Shown: piece after piece, positions 16,445 through 24,733 of the stretch
How positions within the stretch are numbered: the stretch's first letter is position 1
Layout: every line of letters begins with the position of its first letter
Assembly (NCBI GenBank): GCA_017445085.1
Contig: JAFSUT010000032.1
Coordinates: forward strand, 1-43,135
Reading direction: 5' to 3'
Source of the DNA: Clostridia bacterium
GTDB taxonomy: Bacteria > Bacillota > Clostridia > Oscillospirales > CAG-272
Length of the DNA: 43,135 bases
Notes under the pieces: model-generated
The model's database searches: none
What the model was told of the DNA's origin: nothing
The model's input: only the letters and a program-made list of their open reading frames with translations
Translations under genes and position numbers: made by a program

Positions 16445-17218
16445 TTACATTGCGGTATAGCCGCCGTCCACCGCAAGGTTGACGCCGGTCACGTATGCGG
16501 ATGCGGGCGACGCCAAAAAGATCGTGGCGGTATCCAGCTCGCCCTCCTCGCCGTAGCGCTCCTCGGGGATCATGGTCTTGGCGTTTTGCTGGAAGAAATC
16601 GCTGTTTAGCGTATCTCTCGTCAGATCGGTATAGAAGTAGCCCGGGCAGATGGCGTTGACGGTGATATTGTATTTGCCCCATTCCGCCGCAAGCGCACGG
16701 GTCATATTGACCTCGCCGCCCTTTGCCGCGTGGTAGGGTGCGGAGCCGGCGATCTTATTGCCGACCAGACCGTACATCGAGGCAATGTTGATGATGCGGC
16801 CGTACTTTGCGCCGATCATTGCCTTTTTTGCCACGGCACGCGCCACGCGGAAGGAACCGAACAGGTCGATGTTCATCTCGTTTTCAAACTGCTCGTCGGT
16901 GATGTCCTCCGCCGGGGCGACCGCGCCGGTGCCTGCGTTGTTGATGAGGATATCCACTCTGCCGAATTTGGCGATCACCGCGTCCACCATGGCGTCTACC
17001 GCGGCGGTATCGGTGATGTCGCAGCGGACGGCAAGCGTTTGTACGCCGTATTCCTTTGCGATGTCGGCGGCAACTTCGTCGATCAGATTTTGGCGGCGGG
17101 CGACCGCAACGATGTTTGCCCCCTGGTTTGCAAGTGCTTTTGCCATCTGAACGCCGAGCCCCGTCGAGCATCCCGTAACAATGGCGACTTGTCCTTTAAG
17201 ATCAAAATAGTTTTTCAT
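16445..17218 (-). CDS. Short-chain dehydrogenase/reductase (gluconate 5-dehydrogenase-like)
   Basis: 257 residues, classical SDR size. NAD(P) site TGCSTGLGVQMA (residues 16-27), NNAG at about 92, the catalytic Ser in NIASMYG and YHAAK at about 160-164. The C-terminus ends in a typical VDGGYTAM. The closest functional groups are gluconate 5-dehydrogenase and 3-oxoacyl-ACP reductase. The lack of fatty-acid genes nearby makes a sugar or sugar-acid substrate more likely, but this is weak. The gene stands alone, with a promoter at 17360-17389 and a roughly 130-base leader. Confidence 0.85.
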   Translation of the reverse strand: MKNYFDLKGQVAIVTGCSTGLGVQMAKALANQGANIVAVARRQNLIDEVAADIAKEYGVQTLAVRCDITDTAAVDAMVDAVIAKFGRVDILINNAGTGAVAPAEDITDEQFENEMNIDLFGSFRVARAVAKKAMIGAKYGRIINIASMYGLVGNKIAGSAPYHAAKGGEVNMTRALAAEWGKYNITVNAICPGYFYTDLTRDTLNSDFFQQNAKTMIPEERYGEEGELDTATIFLASPASAYVTGVNLAVDGGYTAM

Positions 17219-17359
17219 AATATATCTCTTCTTTCATTTTAAGATTTCGTTTTATTTTTGCCGCTGTTTATTGTAAAGCGCGGGCGCGCGCCCGTCAATG
17301 CAAAGATTTTTCACTTTTCAAAATTTTCTTGCGGCGCGGACAGGCGCCTGTTTTGTATT

Positions 17360-17389
17360 ATTATACCACGCCGCCCCGCCGCTTTTCAA
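17360..17389 (-). promoter_or_regulatory. Promoter of the SDR gene
   Basis: Minus strand: TTGAAA (17389-17384), an 18-bp spacer and TATAAT (17365-17360). The leader between here and 17218 contains a GGGCGCGCGCCC palindrome near 17283. Confidence 0.65.
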
Positions 17390-17440
17390 TGCTTTCGGCT
17401 GCCGAAGTTTATTTTTCGACCCTCGGGCGCACGGCGCGGT

Positions 17441-17480
17441 GCGTGTAAAAAAGGCGCCGTCGCGGCGCCTTTTTTACGCG
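17441..17480. terminator. Bidirectional-looking terminator after the uvrA-like gene
   Basis: GTAAAAAAGGCGCC-GTCGC-GGCGCCTTTTTTAC, a perfect 14-bp stem (17445-17477), just past the stop of the minus-strand uvrA paralogue. Confidence 0.9.
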
Positions 17481-17483
17481 GGA

Positions 17484-19985
17484 TCACAGGTACTTTCCCG
17501 TCACGCTTGCGGGATCGTTTTTGATCTTCTCCGGCGTGCCGACGGCAATCACGCGCCCGCCGAGTTCTCCGCCGCCCGGTCCCATATCAATGATATAATC
17601 GGCGTTTTTGATGACGTCAAGATCGTGCTCGATAACGATGACCGTCGCCCCCGCCGCAACCAGCGTGCGAAATACCGAAAGCAGGGTCTCCACGTCCAGC
17701 GGATGCAGCCCGATGGTCGGCTCGTCAAAGACGAACACCGTGTCCTCCTGCCCCCTGCCCATCTCCCCGGCGAGTTTCAGCCGCTGGGCTTCCCCGCCCG
17801 AAAGACCGGGCGTTTCTTCACCGAGGGTGAGATAGCCGAGTCCCAGCGCCGAGAGCACTTCAAGTTTGCGTTTGACCGGCGGCAGATCCCGGCAGACATC
17901 GACCGCCTCATCCACGCTCATATCCATCAGCGCGGGCAGGGAGTATCCGCGCTGCCCTCCCTTCGGCGTGCGGCAGATCAAACTTGCCTCGCGGCCGTAG
18001 CGCGAACCGCCGCAGTCGGGGCAAGGGATATCCACGTCCGGCAAAAACTGCACGTCCAGGCTGATGGCGCCCGTCCCGTCGCAGGTCGGACAGCGCAGCC
18101 GCCCCGTGTTGTAGGAAAAATCGCCCGCCCCAAAGCCCCCGGCTTTGGCGTCCGCACAGCGCGCATATGCCTTGCGCAGTTCATCGTGGACGTCGGCGTA
18201 GGTCGCCACGGTAGAGCGCACGTTGACCCCGATCGGCGTGGCGTCGATCAGTTTGACCCGGCGGATGCCGTCCGCCTTGACCGCCTTTACGTGCGCGGGG
18301 GCGGCGGTGCCCCCGATTTCGGCTTCCAGCGCAGGGATCAGACTTTCAAGCACCATGGTCGTTTTCCCCGAGCCGGATACGCCGGTGACCGCCACCAGCC
18401 GCCCTTTCGGAAAATCAACTTCCAGCGGTTTGACCGTGTGGATCTCCGCCGTGGACAGATGGATCTTTCCAAGGGCAAAGACCTCGCCGCCCGCGGCGCG
18501 TCCGCCCACGTCCACCGTCCGTTTGCCCGACAAAAAGCCGCCGATGCGCGAGTTTTCGTTTTCCGCAACGTCCGCCACCGTTCCCGCGGCGATCACGCTG
18601 CCGCCGCCGGCGCCCGCGCCCGGTCCCATTTCGATCAACCAGTCGGCGCGACGCAAAACGTTGGTATCGTGATCGACCAGCACCACCGTATTGCCGTCCG
18701 CCAAAAGGTCGTCCATCACGCCGTACAGCCCCTCAAGGTTGGACGGATGCAGACCGATGGACGGCTCGTCCAGCACGTAGAGTACGCCCGTGGTGCGGTT
18801 GCGCACGGCGCGGGCAAGCTGCATCCGCTGGCGCTCCCCCGTGGAGAGCGTGGACGCGGCGCGATCCAGCGTGAGATAGGAAAGCCCGAGGTCACAAAGG
18901 CGCTTCGCCGCCCCGAAAAACGAGGCGCAAATGCTCTCTGCCATCGGGCGCATCTCCGGCGGAAGAGAGGACGGCACGCCATCTGCAAACGAGATCGCCG
19001 CCGCAAGCGTCATTTTGCAGACGTCGGCAAGCGAGATCCCGCAAAGGCGCGGGGCGCGCGCGGCGTCCGAAAGGCGCGTACCGCCGCAATCGGGGCAAAT
19101 ATCCTGCCGCAAAAATTTTTCCACGCGCTTCATTCCCTTTTCGTCCTTGACGCGGGCAAGTGCGTTTTCCACCGTATATTTGGCGTTGAAGTAGGTAAAC
19201 ATCATATCGCCCGCTTCGCCCGTCGTCTTATTTTGATAGACGACGTTTCGCTTTTCGGCAGGGCCGTTGAACACGATGTCCCGCTCGCGCGCGGTCAGAT
19301 CCTTGAACGGCACGTCGGTACGCACGCCCATCTCGCGGGCAATATCCTTCATCAGCGACCACATCAGCGTTTGCCAAGGCGCGACCGCGCCCTCGTCGAT
19401 GGTGAGGTTTTCATCGGGGACGAGCGTGGATTCATCCACCGTCCGTACAACGCCGGTGCCGTCGCACCTTTTGCACGCGCCCTGACTGTTAAACGCAAGT
19501 TCCTCCGCGCCCGGGGCAAAAAAACTTTCGCCGCAGGTCGGACAGACCAGCGGGCGTTCCGCCGCCACGTTCATCGACGGCGGCAGATAATGCCCGTTTT
19601 TACAGCGGTGACTTGCCAGGCGCGAAAACATCGGGCGCAAAATATTGAGCAGTTCGGTCCCCGTACCAAACGTACTGCGGATGCCGGGGACGCCCGGACG
19701 CTGCCGCAGGGCAAGCGCCGCAGGGACGTACAAAACCTCGTCCACCTGCGCCTTTTCCGCCTGGGTCATCCGGCGGCGCGTGTAGGTGGACAGCGATTCC
19801 AGATACCGGCGCGAGCCCTCCGCGTACAAAATGCCGAGCGCCAGCGAGGATTTGCCCGAGCCGGACACGCCCGCGATGCCGCACAGTTTGCCGAGCGGGA
19901 TATCCACGTTGATATTTTTCAAATTATGAACTCTGCCGCCGCGCACCTGGATATGACTCGGCGATTTCTTTGTATTCTGCTCCAT
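17484..19985 (-). CDS. Short UvrA paralogue (UvrA2-like excinuclease ATPase)
   Basis: 833 residues, clearly shorter than housekeeping UvrA (about 940). Two ABC modules: Walker A GVSGSGKSS (about 39-47) with signature LSTGERQRMQLARAV, and Walker A GVSGSGKTT with signature LSGGEAQRLKLAGEM. Both Walker B segments are present (VLDEPSIGLHP and VFDEPTIGLHP). Zinc-binding Cys pairs appear at CPTCGE/CKRCDG, CPDCGGTRL and CPTCDG/CPDCGG. Class II/III UvrA proteins lacking the UvrB-binding insert are linked to damage tolerance or drug resistance rather than core repair. The loss here probably falls in the first module's insert, but an alignment is needed to confirm it. Confidence 0.88.
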   Translation of the reverse strand: MEQNTKKSPSHIQVRGGRVHNLKNINVDIPLGKLCGIAGVSGSGKSSLALGILYAEGSRRYLESLSTYTRRRMTQAEKAQVDEVLYVPAALALRQRPGVPGIRSTFGTGTELLNILRPMFSRLASHRCKNGHYLPPSMNVAAERPLVCPTCGESFFAPGAEELAFNSQGACKRCDGTGVVRTVDESTLVPDENLTIDEGAVAPWQTLMWSLMKDIAREMGVRTDVPFKDLTARERDIVFNGPAEKRNVVYQNKTTGEAGDMMFTYFNAKYTVENALARVKDEKGMKRVEKFLRQDICPDCGGTRLSDAARAPRLCGISLADVCKMTLAAAISFADGVPSSLPPEMRPMAESICASFFGAAKRLCDLGLSYLTLDRAASTLSTGERQRMQLARAVRNRTTGVLYVLDEPSIGLHPSNLEGLYGVMDDLLADGNTVVLVDHDTNVLRRADWLIEMGPGAGAGGGSVIAAGTVADVAENENSRIGGFLSGKRTVDVGGRAAGGEVFALGKIHLSTAEIHTVKPLEVDFPKGRLVAVTGVSGSGKTTMVLESLIPALEAEIGGTAAPAHVKAVKADGIRRVKLIDATPIGVNVRSTVATYADVHDELRKAYARCADAKAGGFGAGDFSYNTGRLRCPTCDGTGAISLDVQFLPDVDIPCPDCGGSRYGREASLICRTPKGGQRGYSLPALMDMSVDEAVDVCRDLPPVKRKLEVLSALGLGYLTLGEETPGLSGGEAQRLKLAGEMGRGQEDTVFVFDEPTIGLHPLDVETLLSVFRTLVAAGATVIVIEHDLDVIKNADYIIDMGPGGGELGGRVIAVGTPEKIKNDPASVTGKYL

Positions 19986-20030
19986 AGGTTCTCCGAAATT
20001 TTCAAAATTTTTCCTGTTTTTCCAAAATTA

Positions 20031-20059
20031 TATATACCATAAACGGGATAAAAAAGCAA
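20031..20059 (-). promoter_or_regulatory. Promoter of the uvrA-like gene
   Basis: Minus strand: TTGCTT (20059-20054), a 17-bp spacer and TATATA (20036-20031). Confidence 0.65.
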
Positions 20060-20138
20060 GCGGAGAATGCTTTGGAAACTCTGCCTTAAATTTTGCCGTT
20101 TTTGCGCGCGGATCTTGCCGTTTTGGAAATCATTACAT

Positions 20139-20167
20139 TTGAAACGCGGCGTTTTCTCTGCTATAAT
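20139..20167 (+). promoter_or_regulatory. Strong promoter of the Cys-rich micropeptide
   Basis: TTGAAA (20139-20144), a 17-bp spacer and a perfect TATAAT (20162-20167), about 46 bp before the ATG at 20213. Confidence 0.8.
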
Positions 20168-20212
20168 GGAGTTGTCCTCGAGAGACAAATCCGGTTAGGA
20201 GGTATGTATATA

Positions 20213-20299
20213 ATGTGTAATTTCAATTTGAACTGCAGCGCGTGGAATTGCAACTCGATATGGCAGCTTCTTTGCTCGCTGATCGGCTGCGGCTGCTGA
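20213..20299 (+). CDS. Cys-rich 28-residue micropeptide, unknown function
   Basis: A short ORF with a near-perfect ribosome binding site (AGGAGG, 10 bases before the ATG) and a strong promoter of its own. The peptide has six Cys and three Trp/Phe-type aromatics; it starts MCNFNLNC and ends in the hydrophobic stretch LLCSLIGCGC. An upstream in-frame ATG at 20204 would overlap the ribosome binding site. A terminator follows at 20354, then the LysM-CAP gene. It could be a small membrane-associated or metal-binding peptide, a peptide toxin/signal, or a regulatory leader for the gene after the terminator. No maturation enzyme is nearby, which argues against a modified peptide natural product. Confidence 0.6.
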   Translation: MCNFNLNCSAWNCNSIWQLLCSLIGCGC

Positions 20300-20353
20300 A
20301 ACGCTTTGCGGTAAATTCCCCATTCGTTTTTACGGTAGTACATTGAATACACG

Positions 20354-20398
20354 GGCAGCCTCACCGCACGGCGCGGTGAGGCTGTCTCCTTTTTTTAG
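20354..20398 (+). terminator. Terminator between micropeptide and LysM-CAP gene
   Basis: The stem AGCCTCACCGC-ACGGC-GCGGTGAGGCT, then a short spacer and TTTTTTT. The ribosome binding site of the next gene begins directly after the T-run, and no clear promoter lies between, so it may act as an attenuator. Confidence 0.85.
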
Positions 20399-20407
20399 GA
20401 GGTAAAT

Positions 20408-21013
20408 ATGAAAAAGATCCTTACGCTTTGTATGTCGGCGCTCCTCTTTTTGTCGGTCGCCGCTTCGGCGTCCGCCGCCGACGTCTTTTATACGGTGGTG
20501 CGCGGCGACAGTTTGTGGAAGATCGCCGTGCGGCACGAAATCGGCGTCAGTGAGATCATCGCCGCCAATCCGCAGATCCAAAACCCGAATTTGATCTATC
20601 CCGGCAATATCGTGCGCGTTCCCTTGCAGGATGCCGGCGTCGCCGCCTATGAGGACGAAGTTATCCGCCTTGTCAATGCGGAGCGGGCGCGGTACGGGCT
20701 GAGTCCCTTATCCAAAAATTGGGAACTCTGCCGCGTGGCGCGTTACAAATCGCAGGACATGGCGGACAGGCGCTACTTTTCGCACACGAGCCCGACCTAC
20801 GGCTCGCCGTTTCAGATGATGAAATCTTTCGGCATCACCTACCGCGCGGCGGGTGAAAACATCGCCTACGGTCAGCGGACGCCGCAAGAGGTCGTCAACG
20901 CCTGGATGAACTCACCGGGACACAGGGCAAACATCTTAAACGCCGCCTTTACCGAGATCGGCGTCGGGTACGTGGCAAGCGGGAACTACTGGACGCAGAT
21001 GTTTATCGGATAA
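20408..21013 (+). CDS. Secreted LysM + CAP (SCP/YkwD-type) protein
   Basis: 201 residues. A signal peptide (KKILTLCMSALLFLSVAASASA, cut near residue 23) is followed by one LysM domain (about 27-71; YTVVRGDSLWKIAVRHEI and NLIYPGNIVRVP), which binds peptidoglycan or chitin-like glycans. A CAP domain follows (about 80-201), with the family His/Glu elements YFSHTSPT, GENIAYG and WMNSPGHRANIL. Such YkwD-like proteins are widespread in spore-forming Firmicutes, and their biochemical activity is unclear. AGGAGG lies 7 bases before the ATG. Confidence 0.92.
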   Translation: MKKILTLCMSALLFLSVAASASAADVFYTVVRGDSLWKIAVRHEIGVSEIIAANPQIQNPNLIYPGNIVRVPLQDAGVAAYEDEVIRLVNAERARYGLSPLSKNWELCRVARYKSQDMADRRYFSHTSPTYGSPFQMMKSFGITYRAAGENIAYGQRTPQEVVNAWMNSPGHRANILNAAFTEIGVGYVASGNYWTQMFIG

Positions 21014-21020
21014 AACATAA

Positions 21021-21057
21021 AACAAGGGTGGGGCAAATGCCCCGCCCTTGTTTTTTT
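21021..21057 (+). terminator. Terminator after the LysM-CAP gene
   Basis: The stem AACAAGGG-T-GGGGC with GCCCC-G-CCCTTGTT around AAAT, followed by a T-run. It is convergent with the beta-helix gene. Confidence 0.85.
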
Positions 21058-21084
21058 ATCGTGCGGAAAAACGCATACCATCCT

Positions 21085-23244
21085 TTACTTTCTGCCAAAA
21101 AGCGATTTGAAGAAATTTCCGATCGCATCCAAAATATTGAAAAACCAGTTGGATTTTTGTTCGGTCTTCGGCGCCGACTTTGCATCGGCGGCGCCGCTCT
21201 GTGACGGATTCGTCTTTTCTTCGGTCTTTTGGGATGTTTTTGCGTCTTTGGCGCTTTCCCCGCCGACATGATTGCTTTCGGAAGAAGGTTGCTGTGCGGC
21301 AGTTTCACCGCCTGCCGCGGGCGTTTTTTCGCTCTCCCGCGACTGTGCCGACGCCTCTGTCTTGCCGCCGTTTTGCTTGCCGCCGACCGTGCCGTCAGAA
21401 GTCTTCGGGGCGTTGGCGCCGGGGGCTGTGGGCTGTGCCGACGGTGTGGGAATCTGTATGTCGGTAGACGGCGCCGACGGTGCGGTTGCCGCAGGCGCCG
21501 ACGGCGTTACTTCCACGTCCGACGTCAGCCCGCCGCTCTGCATCTGTCCGTCCGCAGGGCGCGGGAACTGTCCCTGTTCGCCGCCCGGGAACTGTCCGTC
21601 TATGGGCGCCTGTCCCTGTTCGCCGCCCGGGAACTGTCCGTCTATGGGCGCCTGTCTCTGTTCGCCGCCCGGGAACTGTCCCTCTGTGGGGCGCTGTCCC
21701 TGTCTGCCGCCGGGCATCCGTCCCTGATTTGCGCCGGGGAATTGTCCCTCTGCGGGCATCTGTCCTTGTGTGCCGCCGGGGAATTGTCCCTGTCTGCCGC
21801 CCATATTGCCCATACCCATGCCGCCGACCGAAGTCGTGCCGGCGGTGGCGGTGGCTGCCGTTTCGCTGCCGACCTTGAGCGTATACGACGCGCCCGAGGT
21901 CAAGGCGGGGCTTGCAAAGAGGATATAACTTGCGTTTCTGACCGCTTTTGCCTCATACAGCACCGTCCCTTTCTCGTCGGTGATTTGGAAGCTGCCGCCC
22001 GCGCTGACCAGTGCGGTCTGCGCACCGCCAAAGCCGCCCATTCTGCCGCCCATCATGCCGGTCGTACTGTCAAACGTCAGGTAAGGCGTATCGGCGGTGT
22101 ATCCCTGCATCATACCGAGGTGACCGACCGCAAGGACGGTCGCACCCTTAAAGTTTGTGCCGGTTTCGGCGTCGAGCGGATCGCCGTCCCCCTGCGATGG
22201 CGCATAAACTTCCAGCGTGCCGCCGCAGAGATTGATGGCGCCGTTGGAATCCACGCCGTCCCCCGCGGTGACGTTGATGTAAACGCTTCCGCCGTACTGA
22301 TTGTAAGCAAAACTATAATTCGTCAGGTCGGAATTTGCCGCATTGACGCCGTCGTCGGTGGCGTTGACCGTGATGTTGCCCGAATAGATATTGAGCGTTG
22401 CCGCCTCTATCCCCTCTTTCGACTTTACAACGTTTACGGTGGGTCCCGCCGTGCCGTCTGCGCCGATATTCATCACGTAGTCGCATTTGACGCCGTCGTC
22501 CGCCGCGGATACCGTGACGTTGCCGGAAAGGATGTTGAGTTCTTTATCGGCTTTGAGCCCATCGCCGACGGTTGCGGTGATGTTCAGCGTCAGATCACGG
22601 ATCGTCAGCGACGCCGTGGAGAGGAGCGTATCGGTGGCGTTGCCGTCGGCATCTTCTTCGTAGAGATCAGCGCCGCCTTTGACGCCGTTTTTGCCGTTTG
22701 CCGTGACACTCAAAGTACCGCTGCCGCAAAGGGTGACGTTTGCGCCGTCCTTGCACTTGATGACCGCGTTTTCAATGTCCGGATACAGCGCCGCATCGGT
22801 ATAAATATCGTCGTTGTTGTACTTGTCGTCGGCGAGGTGATTGACCGTGCCCGCCGCCGCGACGATCTTGACCTCGCTGCCCTTGTTGCAGGTCAGGGGC
22901 GCGGTCGCAGACGCCGTGAGTGTGAGCCCGTTCAGCACCAGGGTGACGCCGGTGACGTTTTTCTTTATGACGATACTGCCGTCCTCACAGGCGCCGGAGA
23001 GGATATACGTGCCGGCCTCTTTGATGGTCAGCGACGTGCCGTCGATCTTGTAGCCGCTGTACGTCCCCTCGTTTACCGTGATCCCCGCGGCGGTGAAAAC
23101 AAAACTCGTTGCCCCCGCGGCGGTATATTCACTCTGTGTGGCAGTTTGCCCCGCGGCAAACACCGCCGTGGAAAACAAGAGGAGCGCCGCAAGCAAAAGC
23201 GCGCCGAGGCGAAGGTGTTTCATCGTTGATTTTTGGATTTTCAT
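21085..23244 (-). CDS. Secreted Cthe_2159-type beta-helix carbohydrate-binding protein with Pro-Gly-Gln repeat tail
   Basis: 719 residues. Signal peptide (about 1-31, cut near VFAAGQ). Residues about 40-440 form a right-handed beta-helix-like array of short repeats (GDGLKADKELNILSGNVTV, ADDGVKCDYVMNIG, DDGVNAANSDLT), as in the Cthe_2159 family, known from a Clostridium thermocellum protein that binds cellulose and acidic polysaccharide. A low-complexity segment (about 475-570) repeats FPGGEQGQ/APIDGQ, encoded by 42-bp tandem units. A Ser/Pro/Lys linker follows, then an amphipathic end, WFFNILDAIGNFFKSLFGRK. There is no LPXTG. It has its own promoter (23283-23314) with the shared direct repeat. 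Confidence 0.85.
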   Translation of the reverse strand: MKIQKSTMKHLRLGALLLAALLLFSTAVFAAGQTATQSEYTAAGATSFVFTAAGITVNEGTYSGYKIDGTSLTIKEAGTYILSGACEDGSIVIKKNVTGVTLVLNGLTLTASATAPLTCNKGSEVKIVAAAGTVNHLADDKYNNDDIYTDAALYPDIENAVIKCKDGANVTLCGSGTLSVTANGKNGVKGGADLYEEDADGNATDTLLSTASLTIRDLTLNITATVGDGLKADKELNILSGNVTVSAADDGVKCDYVMNIGADGTAGPTVNVVKSKEGIEAATLNIYSGNITVNATDDGVNAANSDLTNYSFAYNQYGGSVYINVTAGDGVDSNGAINLCGGTLEVYAPSQGDGDPLDAETGTNFKGATVLAVGHLGMMQGYTADTPYLTFDSTTGMMGGRMGGFGGAQTALVSAGGSFQITDEKGTVLYEAKAVRNASYILFASPALTSGASYTLKVGSETAATATAGTTSVGGMGMGNMGGRQGQFPGGTQGQMPAEGQFPGANQGRMPGGRQGQRPTEGQFPGGEQRQAPIDGQFPGGEQGQAPIDGQFPGGEQGQFPRPADGQMQSGGLTSDVEVTPSAPAATAPSAPSTDIQIPTPSAQPTAPGANAPKTSDGTVGGKQNGGKTEASAQSRESEKTPAAGGETAAQQPSSESNHVGGESAKDAKTSQKTEEKTNPSQSGAADAKSAPKTEQKSNWFFNILDAIGNFFKSLFGRK
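21545..21830 (-). repeat. 42-bp tandem repeats inside the beta-helix protein gene
   Basis: Units at 21569-21610, 21611-21652 and 21653-21694. The first two are nearly identical, the third has several changes, and more degenerate copies continue to about 21830. Each encodes a 14-residue FPGGEQGQAPIDGQ-type unit. Confidence 0.85.
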
Positions 23245-23282
23245 AGTCGTTTCCTCCGTTGTGATTTTTTCTTTCTGTCTTT

Positions 23283-23314
23283 ATTTTACGGCCAAAGATT
23301 GAAACTAAATTGAA
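23283..23314 (-). promoter_or_regulatory. Response-regulator box and promoter, site C (beta-helix exoprotein)
   Basis: Minus strand: TTCAAT-TTAGT-TTCAAT (23314-23298), then 9 bp, then -10 TAAAAT (23288-23283). There is no -35 hexamer. Directly upstream is an A/T-rich run shared with site B. Confidence 0.75.
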
Positions 23315-23328
23315 GTTTTTTAATTTTT

Positions 23329-24000
23329 TCAAAGTTGATTTTGCGTTTCCGCATACGGCAAAAGCGCGATCTCAAGATTGCCGTTTTTCGTGCGGAGTTC
23401 GTCGATAAACGCCTTTTCCTCCGCGGGATCTTTCATCTGCACTTTATACGAAAGGCGGAACATACTGCCCATGCCGGTGGTTTTTACGCCGGCGTTTTCG
23501 ATTTTTTTCAGATAGCGGTCGAAAATATCGTCAAACGCGCCGTTGTACTCCAGCGACTCGGGGATCGTGATGCGGAGCAGTTGTTCCGCCGCGGCGGTCT
23601 TATGCTCAAACAACGGCGCCGCGCTGAGAAAGAAGAAGAGCGCCGCAAGCACGACGAGGATCACCACGCCGTAGGCGATATAACCCATACCAAAGGCGAT
23701 GCCCGACCCCATGGAGATCAGAATGGCGGCGATCTCATCCGCGCTCCCCTGCGCCGAGCGGAAGCGGATCAGTCCAAACGCACCGCCGATGGCAACGCCC
23801 GCGCCGATATTGCCGTTGACAAAGGTGATCACGGCGGCGACCACAAAGGGGAGCAGCGCCGTCACGATGAAAAACCGCTTGGTGGAACGAACGCGAAAAC
23901 TCATGATAAAGGCGTATACGAGCCCTGCCGCAAGCGCGGCGGCCGCCATGATGAAAAACTGCGCCGGCGTTACGGTGCCGGAATAAATCGACTGAAACAT
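23329..24000 (-). CDS. DUF4956 membrane protein
   Basis: 223 residues. Four membrane helices within residues about 12-130, including the conserved GAFGLIRFRSAQGSADEIAAIL segment typical of DUF4956. A soluble C-terminal alpha/beta domain (about 140-223) follows, ending in the residue pattern LRTKNGNLEIALLPY. The function is unknown, but the family is often found beside VTC polyphosphate polymerases, as here, where it follows that gene by 18 bp. AGGAG lies 8 bases upstream of the ATG. Translocating or coupling polyphosphate across the membrane is a guess from context. Confidence 0.85.
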   Translation of the reverse strand: MFQSIYSGTVTPAQFFIMAAAALAAGLVYAFIMSFRVRSTKRFFIVTALLPFVVAAVITFVNGNIGAGVAIGGAFGLIRFRSAQGSADEIAAILISMGSGIAFGMGYIAYGVVILVVLAALFFFLSAAPLFEHKTAAAEQLLRITIPESLEYNGAFDDIFDRYLKKIENAGVKTTGMGSMFRLSYKVQMKDPAEEKAFIDELRTKNGNLEIALLPYAETQNQL

Positions 24001-24018
24001 ACCTATTCTCCTTTTCTG

Positions 24019-24714
24019 TTAAACGGCTTTTGCCCCGACAAGGCAACGGCTGTACGCCTCGCCGTATTTGGAAAAACTGCTTTTTTTGATCTTGCCCGCC
24101 GAGAGGATCCGGGCAAGCCATAGTGGCATCGCCCCTTCAAGTTTGATCTCCACGATCGTCTGTCCGTCCTCAAAAAACGGCGTGCCGTCAAGACTGTCCG
24201 TCAGGGTGAGGCGGTCTGTACGATAGCGCGGGCACTCGTCGATCGTGAGGCGGAGATCGCCGTCCGGCGCAAAATACGCAGTGCGGTCATAGAGGATCAG
24301 ACAGGTCGGCACCAGCGTTTTGTAATAGTCGCGAAACGCCGTCATCTCGCGGTCGATCTGCCCCTCGCCGAGATCTTCCCCACCGCTGAGAAACCGCTCT
24401 GCCTGCGGGATCGTCGTTTGCACGCGGCGCTTGTATACGACGTCGTACGCCTTGCGCTTCATCTCGAGAAAGACGGGCGAGGACGCGTCGGCAAGTCCGT
24501 AGGCACGCAGGCGCATCTTTTCCTTAAAGAGCGGCTTTTCCACACTCGTCCGGATCAGCCGAAAGTTCGGCGTATCGTAGTAGAGCGAGGCGATCGTCGT
24601 TTTACCGTAGTTGTCCGCCGCCATATAGCCGTCAAGGTGTTCTCTCAAAAATTCGGTCTGCGCCGCGGTCAGCAAATATTTCATCTCCACGCGCTGCATT
24701 ACCGTGATTGCCAT
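24019..24714 (-). CDS. VTC-domain polyphosphate polymerase
   Basis: 231 residues, a single VTC/triphosphate-tunnel domain. Tunnel residues visible in order: RVEMKYLL, SLYYDTPNF, KMRLRAYG, FLEMKRKAYDVVYKRR (E-x-K and basic pairs), LILYDRTAYF and TIVEIKLEGAMPLWL. The yeast homologue Vtc4 makes polyphosphate from ATP; bacterial single-domain versions are presumed to do so. It has no SPX domain, so control must come from elsewhere, most likely transcription by the linked two-component system. AAAGGAGG lies upstream of the ATG. The gene sits between the lipoprotein and DUF4956 genes with gaps under 20 bp. Confidence 0.9.
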   Translation of the reverse strand: MAITVMQRVEMKYLLTAAQTEFLREHLDGYMAADNYGKTTIASLYYDTPNFRLIRTSVEKPLFKEKMRLRAYGLADASSPVFLEMKRKAYDVVYKRRVQTTIPQAERFLSGGEDLGEGQIDREMTAFRDYYKTLVPTCLILYDRTAYFAPDGDLRLTIDECPRYRTDRLTLTDSLDGTPFFEDGQTIVEIKLEGAMPLWLARILSAGKIKKSSFSKYGEAYSRCLVGAKAV

Positions 24715-24733
24715 ACGTATTCCTCCTTTGAAT

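Noticed and set aside
17298-20042. 914-codon open frame opposite the uvrA-like gene
   Set aside because: Arg/His/Ala-rich translation without recognisable motifs; it is the antisense shadow of a GC-rich gene with clear ABC and zinc motifs.
20093-20299. 68-codon version of the micropeptide frame
   Set aside because: It would begin upstream of the promoter's -10; the ribosome binding site fits only the short form.
21229-23229. 666-codon frame opposite the beta-helix protein gene
   Set aside because: No signal or domain; the minus-strand product has a signal peptide, ribosome binding site and family repeats.
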